Below are positions 6,794 through 11,779 of a DNA stretch of 11,779 bases, one piece after another. Position 1 is the stretch's first letter. Every line of letters starts with the position of its first letter. The notes beneath the pieces are model-generated. The model worked only from the letters and a program-made list of their open reading frames with translations, made no database searches and had not been told where the DNA came from. Source of the stretch: JASSUD01 sp031963365 (GTDB lineage: Bacteria; Pseudomonadota; Gammaproteobacteria; Burkholderiales; Burkholderiaceae); the NCBI GenBank assembly GCA_031963365.1, contig JASSUF010000077.1:1-11779 (forward strand), given 5' to 3'. The position numbers and the translations under genes are program-made.

Positions 6794-6845
6794 AAAAAAA
6801 CACCTCAAAAATTGAACCCTATGAAGGATCCAATTTTTGAGGTGT
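6794..6845 (-). terminator. Rho-independent terminator of metE
   Basis: ACACCTCAAAAATTG (6800-6814) and CAATTTTTGAGGTGT (6831-6845) form a perfect 15-bp stem with a 16-nt loop. On the minus strand the stem is followed directly by a run of seven T residues (complement of 6794-6800), part of which overlaps the stem base. It starts 63 nt after the metE stop. It also insulates the ankyrin gene from metE read-through. Confidence 0.9.
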
Positions 6846-6908
6846 AGTTTATTTTTGCGCGCTTCCTAATTACCTAGAACATAGGCTTTATCACGCTAAC
6901 TGTGGCTA

Positions 6909-9191
6909 TTACGCTGCTTCACGCAATATCTGTGCAGCGGCAACCATGTTTTGTAAGGCAGGAATCACTTCCTCCCAAGCACGCGTCTTCAAACCACAGT
7001 CTGGATTCACCCATAAACGCTCAGCAGGAATACGCTCTGCTGCTTTGCGCATGAGTTGCACAATATGCTCTTGCGTGGGGATATTCGGTGAATGAATATC
7101 GTATACGCCAGGGCCTATGTCGTTCGGGTAATTGAAGTGGTCAAATACATCTAGTAATTCCATATCGGAACGCGATGTTTCAATAGTAATTACATCGGCA
7201 TCCATATCTGCGATCGAGGCGATGATGTCATTGAACTCTGAGTAGCACATATGGGTATGGATTTGCGTTGTATCTGCTACTCCATTTGCAGCGATACGGA
7301 AAGACTCTACTGCCCAGTTTAGATAGGTTTGCCATTGTGCTTTGCGTAAGGGCAAACCTTCACGTAATGCTGCCTCATCGATCTGGATTACACGTATACC
7401 CGCCTTCTCCAAATCCAGTACTTCTTGGCGGATGGCTAGTGCAAGCTGGTAGCACGATACGGAGCGCGGTTGATCATCTCGTACAAAAGACCAGTTAAGG
7501 ATGGTGACGGGGCCTGTCAACATGCCTTTCATCGGTTTGTCGGTGAGCGATTGCGCATATTCGATCCAATGGACTGTCATAGGTTTGGGACGGCTAATGT
7601 CACCAAATAAGATAGGTGGCTTCACGCAACGCGAACCGTAAGACTGCACCCAGCCAAATTGGCTAAATGCATAACCATCGAGCTGCTCGCCAAAGTACTC
7701 GACCATATCGTTACGCTCGGCTTCCCCATGCACTAAGACATCCAGCCCCAAAGCTTCCTGCTCACGTACACTGCGCGTAATTTCAGCTTGCATTGCTGCG
7801 TGGTAATCCACCTCGTTTAGCTTGCCACTTTTAAACAGGCTACGTGCTTGGCGAATCTCAGCAGTTTGTGGGAACGACCCAATAGTGGTGGTGGGATAAG
7901 CAGGTAAGTTTAACAGTCCAGTTTGTTTAGCTGCACGCTCAGAGTAAGGGCTTTGGCGACGGCCTAATCCTGCATCTATTTTAGCAACTGCTTCTTTAAC
8001 AGCAGGATTGTGTACTCGTGGTGATGTGCGACGAGCAGCAATAGCGGCTTCATTGGCGGCTAGTTCAACTTTTACTGCATCACGCCCTTCGTTGAGCGCT
8101 GTAGCTAATACATTTAGTTCATCGAGTTTTTGCAAAGCAAAGGCTAGCCATGAGCGAATCTCGCTATCTAGCTTTTGTTCACTATTTAAATCAACCGGCA
8201 CGTGTAGCAGCGAGCAAGAGGGTGCAAGCCATAAGCGCTCAGCCAATTTTTCACGGACTGGCTCTAACCATTCAAGCGCTGCGGTTAAATCGGTCTTCCA
8301 AATATTACGGCCATTAATCACGCCTAAAGACAATATTTTGTCGGCGGGCAATTGCGCTACAAGTTGGTTGATTTCAGCTTGTGCATGGAGAGCATCGATA
8401 TGGAGGCCTTGCACAGGTAACTGGCATGCAAGTGCTAGATTTTCTAGCAATTGGCCAAAATAGGTCGTGAGTAATAGTTTAACCTTGCCGGTATTTAACG
8501 CTTTATAGGCCGTCTCAAAAGCTTGTTGCCACTCGCTACTTAGCTCAGTGACTAGCGCAGGCTCATCAATCTGTACCCACTCCACACCAAGTTCAGCGAG
8601 TTGATTAAATAGCTCAACATAGGCAGGCAATAGACGGGGCAGAAGCGCCAGTTTATCTGTGTCATCTTTCGCTTTACCCAGCCATAGATACGTCACGGGG
8701 CCAATAATTACTGGTTTGGCCTTCACGCCTAGGCTTTGTGACTGCGCCCATTGTTCAAGTAGACGCGAAGCATCGAGTGAGAACTCGGTGGAGGCGCTAA
8801 ATTCTGGCACGATGTAGTGGTAGTTAGTATCAAACCATTTGGTCATTTCACCAGCTTGCACCCCATGGCAGCAATCGTCACCATGATTGACCGAGCGCCC
8901 ACGTGCTACGCGAAAGTAATTATCCAGCGCATCCCCTCTAAAGCTTTTTACACGCTCGGGCAAATTACCCAATGTAAAGCTCATATCGAGCACTTGATCG
9001 TAGAAAGAAAAATCCCCTACAGGCGCAAAGTCCAGCGCTTGCTGATTTTCCCAATGCTGCTGGCGCAGTTGTGCGCCTAATGCTTTTAATGCATCTCTTG
9101 AAGATTGCCCCTTCCAGTACGCTTCTAGTGCGAGCTTCAGCTCACGTTTAGCGCCTATGCGCGGAAAACCTAAATTATGTGTCGTAACCAT
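6909..9191 (-). CDS. metE: Cobalamin-independent methionine synthase MetE
   Basis: MetE transfers the methyl group of 5-methyltetrahydrofolate polyglutamate to homocysteine, the last step of methionine synthesis, in the cytoplasm and without vitamin B12. The 760 residues match the family (753 in E. coli). The N-terminal barrel starts with the conserved LGFPRIGAKRELK. The C-terminal catalytic barrel has TTTIGSFPQT, GEAERNDMVEYF, and the zinc ligands His647 and Cys649 in HTHMC and Cys732 in NPDCG. These correspond by motif to H641, C643 and C726 of E. coli. The gene is complete with no visible defect. It is divergent from metR, shares a 123-nt regulatory gap with it, and has its own terminator downstream. 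A gene this well conserved implies the organism still makes its own methionine. Confidence 0.97.
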   Translation of the reverse strand: MVTTHNLGFPRIGAKRELKLALEAYWKGQSSRDALKALGAQLRQQHWENQQALDFAPVGDFSFYDQVLDMSFTLGNLPERVKSFRGDALDNYFRVARGRSVNHGDDCCHGVQAGEMTKWFDTNYHYIVPEFSASTEFSLDASRLLEQWAQSQSLGVKAKPVIIGPVTYLWLGKAKDDTDKLALLPRLLPAYVELFNQLAELGVEWVQIDEPALVTELSSEWQQAFETAYKALNTGKVKLLLTTYFGQLLENLALACQLPVQGLHIDALHAQAEINQLVAQLPADKILSLGVINGRNIWKTDLTAALEWLEPVREKLAERLWLAPSCSLLHVPVDLNSEQKLDSEIRSWLAFALQKLDELNVLATALNEGRDAVKVELAANEAAIAARRTSPRVHNPAVKEAVAKIDAGLGRRQSPYSERAAKQTGLLNLPAYPTTTIGSFPQTAEIRQARSLFKSGKLNEVDYHAAMQAEITRSVREQEALGLDVLVHGEAERNDMVEYFGEQLDGYAFSQFGWVQSYGSRCVKPPILFGDISRPKPMTVHWIEYAQSLTDKPMKGMLTGPVTILNWSFVRDDQPRSVSCYQLALAIRQEVLDLEKAGIRVIQIDEAALREGLPLRKAQWQTYLNWAVESFRIAANGVADTTQIHTHMCYSEFNDIIASIADMDADVITIETSRSDMELLDVFDHFNYPNDIGPGVYDIHSPNIPTQEHIVQLMRKAAERIPAERLWVNPDCGLKTRAWEEVIPALQNMVAAAQILREAA

Positions 9192-9216
9192 GCCCTACCC
9201 TCACCCAGTTCAAATG

Positions 9217-9222
9217 TATATA
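9217..9222 (-). promoter_or_regulatory. Possible -10 box of metE
   Basis: TATATA is found 25 nt before the metE ATG on the minus strand. No good -35 lies 16-18 nt further upstream, which would fit a promoter that depends on an activator such as MetR. This is inferred from position only. Confidence 0.35.
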
Positions 9223-9254
9223 AACGAATGAAGCATGGTAGGCGGATTGACTCA

Positions 9255-9277
9255 TGAAATATAATGATATTATTTCA
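9255..9277. promoter_or_regulatory. Candidate MetR operator between metE and metR
   Basis: TGAAATA (9255-9261) and TATTTCA (9271-9277) are perfect inverted arms separated by 9 nt. The outer TGAA and TTCA match the ends of the known MetR consensus (TGAA-N5-TTCA), but the spacing is wider. LysR-type regulators usually bind such palindromes in the divergent gap next to their own gene. The site is 64 nt from the metE ATG, suitable for activation of metE and autoregulation of metR. Confidence 0.55.
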
Positions 9278-9314
9278 GCAATTAATTAGTTTTATTCATC
9301 AATATGGAATGCGT

Positions 9315-10199
9315 ATGCTGGAAAGAATCCATCTAGCCATTGTCAGAGAAATAGCGCAACAAGGCACCCTAACCGCAGCAGCCAGTACACTATGCCTGAC
9401 GCAATCAGCATTAAGCCATACCATCAAAAAGCTGGAACAACAGCTCGGCACAGACATATGGCGCCGCGAAGGCCGCACGCTTAGGTTAACCCAGGCTGGC
9501 GAACATCTACTGGCCGTAGCTAATCGGTTATTACCCCAACTGGAGCATGCAGAAGAACGCATAAGGCAATACGGACAAGGTGAGCGAGGCACATTGCGTA
9601 TCGGCATGGAATGCCACCCTTGTTATCAATGGCTGCTTAAAATTGTGTCGCCTTATTTGGCAAGCTGGCCCGATGTAGATGTCGACGTCAAACAGAAGTT
9701 TCAGTTTGGAGGGATGGGGGCATTATTTGGCTTTGAGATCGATTTGCTCGTAACGCCGGATCCTTTGGATAAACCCGGCTTATATTTCGAAGCAGTATTT
9801 GACTATGAGCAAGTGCTAGTGGTGGCGCGCAAGCATCCACTAGCAACGGCTGCGTATGTAAAGCCTGAGGAGCTTGCCAATGAGATTTTGATTACCTACC
9901 CCGTTGCTATTGACCGGCTCGATATTTACAACCAACTTTTGATGCCTGCTGGCATTGTGCCAAAACAGCGCAAAATCATTGAAACGACAGACATCATGCT
10001 ACAAATGGTAGCAAGCGGTCGCGGTATAGCTGCTTTGCCACGCTGGCTAGTAAAAGAATATGCGAGCAAAGTGGATATCGCCCCCGTTCGCCTGGGGCCT
10101 CATGGCATTGCTAAACAGATTTTTTTAGGGGTGCGTGAGACGGATAGAAATATTGATTATCTACAAGCATTCATTGAGCTTGCACGCCAACCTATATAG
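9315..10199 (+). CDS. metR: LysR-type transcriptional activator MetR
   Basis: MetR activates methionine genes, notably metE, with homocysteine as co-inducer. From the ATG at 9315 the protein has 294 residues, typical of LysR regulators. A winged helix-turn-helix fills about residues 1-60, with GTLTAAASTLCLTQSALSHT as the recognition region. The substrate-binding domain follows and includes MECHPCYQW and QFGGMGALFGFEIDLLVTPD blocks that I remember from MetR. An ATG at 9264 is in frame, but it has no ribosome binding site and lies inside the palindrome at 9255-9277, so the shorter start (GGAA at 9305-9308) is preferred. The ATG at 9309 is also possible. The gene is divergent from metE, which supports the assignment. 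Its last 8 nt overlap the end of the convergent yceI gene. Confidence 0.92.
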   Translation: MLERIHLAIVREIAQQGTLTAAASTLCLTQSALSHTIKKLEQQLGTDIWRREGRTLRLTQAGEHLLAVANRLLPQLEHAEERIRQYGQGERGTLRIGMECHPCYQWLLKIVSPYLASWPDVDVDVKQKFQFGGMGALFGFEIDLLVTPDPLDKPGLYFEAVFDYEQVLVVARKHPLATAAYVKPEELANEILITYPVAIDRLDIYNQLLMPAGIVPKQRKIIETTDIMLQMVASGRGIAALPRWLVKEYASKVDIAPVRLGPHGIAKQIFLGVRETDRNIDYLQAFIELARQPI

Positions 10200-10845
10200 A
10201 AGAAGCAGGATGTGAATCAGTAATGGGCGAGACTTCTAATACTGCCTGTTTTTTGGCAATCACCCAGTAAAATTTAAGCTCTATGGTCTCCCCAATCATA
10301 GAAATATCCTGCCATTCACGCCGCCCTTCACTAAAAATAAGCCGTTTAATAGGCAAGCTCCCTTCTAAAATCTGCTGTTCTTCTTTTTGGTGCACTTGCA
10401 TATCTGCTATGACAGGAACCGTTTTATTGCCCATAAGCAATACGCCGTGCACTTGATAGCGATTTAATGTATGCGGCAATGCTTGCGCGGAAGAAGCAAC
10501 AAAAAATGCTTTAGCGGAGCGTGCCGTATCAAACCAATAGCCGTCTTGTATTTCTTGATTCAATTGCGCGTTACCCATATCTAGGCTGCGCATATCCACT
10601 TCAATATGGGCCTTAAATGTTTTAAGGTCCGCTGCATCAAAGCGAATATCCCCTGAAATTCTTTTAAATCGACCGGTCATCGGTAGATGCATTTGCCAGA
10701 TGGTAGCCGTTAACGTGCTATTTTTTGGATCAATAGGCTCAGCCCCAGCCTGTATGGGTATATATCCAAAGATGGCCAGCAGTCCAACCCTACAGTAATA
10801 CTTCGCTCGCCTCCAAGAAGGTGCGTAATGTATGGGGGAAAACAT
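10192..10845 (-). CDS. YceI family exported protein
   Basis: YceI-family proteins are small periplasmic beta-barrel (lipocalin-like) proteins that bind polyisoprenoid or similar lipids; their cellular role is poorly known. This one has 217 residues. Residues 1-35 look like a signal peptide: basic n-region (WRRAK), hydrophobic VGLLAIFGYIPI, and cleavage probably after QAGA at 32-35. The mature part shows the family pattern: IDPKNSTL at 38-45, a glycine after the first strand (TGRF), ISGDIRFD, and VDMRSLDMGNAQLNQEI. It ends with LPIKRLIFSEGRREW and a strand rich in hydrophobics. GAGAG lies about 8 nt before the ATG. The neighbouring cytochrome b561 is the usual partner of YceI genes (yceJ-yceI in E. 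coli), which strengthens the call. The gene ends inside the metR stop region. Confidence 0.8.
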   Translation of the reverse strand: MFSPIHYAPSWRRAKYYCRVGLLAIFGYIPIQAGAEPIDPKNSTLTATIWQMHLPMTGRFKRISGDIRFDAADLKTFKAHIEVDMRSLDMGNAQLNQEIQDGYWFDTARSAKAFFVASSAQALPHTLNRYQVHGVLLMGNKTVPVIADMQVHQKEEQQILEGSLPIKRLIFSEGRREWQDISMIGETIELKFYWVIAKKQAVLEVSPITDSHPASSI

Positions 10846-10950
10846 TTCTACTCTCTCAGAGCCTGTTCACAGTCCCCCAATAGGCGCCCAATACGACCAA
10901 AATTGAGAGCGTTTTAGAGGAAAATTAAAGGCAGAGGGCCCAAAACCTAG

Positions 10951-11005
10951 GGGATGCCCTCCATTACCTCAAAGATCGGTTCTTTGAAGCAATGGAGGGC
11001 ATCTC
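10951..11005 (-). terminator. Nested hairpin after the cytochrome b561 gene
   Basis: GATGCCCTCCATT (10953-10965) and AATGGAGGGCATC (10991-11003) form a perfect 13-bp stem. Inside it, TCAAAGA (10969-10975) pairs with TCTTTGA (10981-10987) around TCGGT. One G-T and one G-C pair extend the base. It starts 14 nt after the b561 stop. The minus strand has only a T4 run about 8 nt beyond the stem, and the + strand a T5 run at a similar distance. It probably ends or attenuates transcription between b561 and yceI, or protects the mRNA end. Confidence 0.65.
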
Positions 11006-11018
11006 TACAATTTTTGGA

Positions 11019-11573
11019 CTATCGTTTTTTTAGAAAAGGCAGCATGCGCGCAAGTACGGTATCGCGGTCTATCACATAATGCTTAAGCACAGCTAACAGA
11101 TGGAGGCCCACCGCACCTAGCAACATATAATTTAATGTAACGTGCGCCGTTTTAAAAAACGGTTTAAGCATCAGATTAGGCTCAATAATCGGAGGCAAAG
11201 GTATCAGCCCTAAATAAACAACGGGCTTACCCGCTGCAGAGCTATAAAAATAGCCCGTTAAAGGAATCGCTATCATTAAAAAATACAGCACGGCATGCAC
11301 TATCTGTGAAGCATAACGTTGCCAATTTGCCACGGTGCTGGGAAGTGCAGGAGGCCGGTGTGTAAGTCGCCATGCAATACGCACACACACCAAAAATCCA
11401 ATTGTGACTCCAGTCCATTTATGCCAGTTCACATAGAGTATTTTGTCTGGCGAGCCCTTGGGAACCCCCTCCATAACCCAGCCCAGAGTAAACCCCCAAA
11501 ATAGCAGTATGGCAATAGCCCAATGCAAAAAAATAGCCAATGAAGTATAGCGCCCTGAATCGGTCGAAGCCAA
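11019..11573 (-). CDS. Cytochrome b561 family membrane protein
   Basis: This is a four-helix di-heme b-type cytochrome of the inner membrane, 184 residues long. Family members move electrons between quinone and small acceptors; E. coli CybB was described as a superoxide oxidase. Helices lie at about 11-32, 52-70, 91-109 and 145-165. Four histidines, H17 (FLHW), H51 (NWHKW), H144 (KTAH) and H158 (GLHLL), have the same 34- and 14-residue spacings as the heme ligands of CybB, so both hemes are probably bound. The start is TTG at 11571-11573; no ATG or GTG occurs in frame back to the stop at 11622. GAGGAG at 11580-11585 is 6 nt upstream. yceI lies 173 nt downstream, a frequent pairing, though a hairpin separates them. 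Confidence 0.88.
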   Translation of the reverse strand: MASTDSGRYTSLAIFLHWAIAILLFWGFTLGWVMEGVPKGSPDKILYVNWHKWTGVTIGFLVCVRIAWRLTHRPPALPSTVANWQRYASQIVHAVLYFLMIAIPLTGYFYSSAAGKPVVYLGLIPLPPIIEPNLMLKPFFKTAHVTLNYMLLGAVGLHLLAVLKHYVIDRDTVLARMLPFLKKR

Positions 11574-11579
11574 AAAACT

Positions 11580-11585
11580 CTCCTC
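11580..11585 (-). promoter_or_regulatory. Strong ribosome binding site for the TTG-initiated b561 gene
   Basis: GAGGAG on the minus strand lies 6 nt before the TTG. The near-consensus sequence and ideal spacing decide the start in the absence of any ATG or GTG upstream in frame. Confidence 0.7.
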
Positions 11586-11779
11586 AAAAAGTGGTATGTT
11601 TTTATAAGTATGGATGGGTATTTAAAGATAAAGCGCGTTTCCAAAAAGAAACCCACCCCCATCCTGTCATTATCCCGCCCATACCATTTGCTTCACTTTG
11701 ATTATTCTGACTTTCAAGCCAATCCACTTCTTAAAACACGGTTTAAAATCCCCCATTCGATAGGTTAGCGCTGAACCAG
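11586..11779. other. Gene-free right edge
   Basis: I see no gene here with support. It should hold the promoter of the b561 gene (minus strand), but no convincing -35/-10 pair stands out. A short inverted repeat, GTTTC-CAAAAA-GAAAC, lies near 11637-11652. On the minus strand a reading frame is open from the edge to a TAA at 11670-11672; it could be the end of a gene outside the window, but its sequence is not recognisable. Confidence 0.4.

Noticed and set aside
8008..8463. 151-codon + strand reading frame inside metE
   Set aside because: It is antisense to a strongly conserved coding region, and its Ser/Ala-rich product is typical of a shadow frame.
9264..9314. Longer metR start at 9264
   Set aside because: It has no ribosome binding site, lies inside the palindromic candidate operator, and adds 17 residues before the conserved MLERIH start.
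11610..11768. 52-codon + strand reading frame at the right edge
   Set aside because: It has no ribosome binding site and no recognisable sequence, and it lies in the probable promoter region of the b561 gene.

Overview
The window looks like part of a proteobacterial chromosome, most likely a betaproteobacterium related to the Burkholderiales. The yajC-secD-secF order, the SecD N-terminus (MNRYPLWKY), the divergent metE/metR pair and the MetR sequence all resemble what I remember of Burkholderia-type genomes. This placement is from memory of the families, not from a search. A eukaryote-like F-box/ankyrin gene in the middle suggests a bacterium that lives in or with a eukaryotic host, but that is inference.

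Layout. At 1-1130 a comF-type phosphoribosyltransferase gene is bracketed by inverted copies of a 34-nt interspersed repeat, with a third copy just downstream. After a gene-poor leader (1128-1454) come yajC, secD and secF, all on the + strand. They encode the accessory part of the Sec translocon, which uses the proton motive force to help pull exported proteins across the inner membrane. A long, nearly perfect hairpin at 4849-4890 separates secF from a convergent, AT-rich 548-codon gene (4974-6620, minus). Its product has an F-box-like segment followed by degenerate ankyrin repeats and is the most unusual item in the window.

The next block is methionine biosynthesis. metE (6909-9191, minus) ends before a clear rho-independent terminator (6794-6845) and is divergent from its likely activator gene metR (9315-10199, +). 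The 123-nt gap between them carries a TGAAATA-N9-TATTTCA palindrome, a good candidate MetR operator. The metR stop overlaps the end of a convergent YceI-family exported-protein gene (10192-10845, minus). Upstream of yceI on the same strand is a four-helix cytochrome b561 gene that starts at TTG (11019-11573, minus). A nested hairpin (10951-11005) separates these two. The last 206 nt hold no gene I can support.

No tRNA, rRNA, CRISPR array or intact insertion sequence was recognised. The ordinary genes are housekeeping. The candidates for something less described are the F-box/ankyrin protein with its 51-residue internal duplication, the repeat family around comF, and the structured leaders of yajC and secD.
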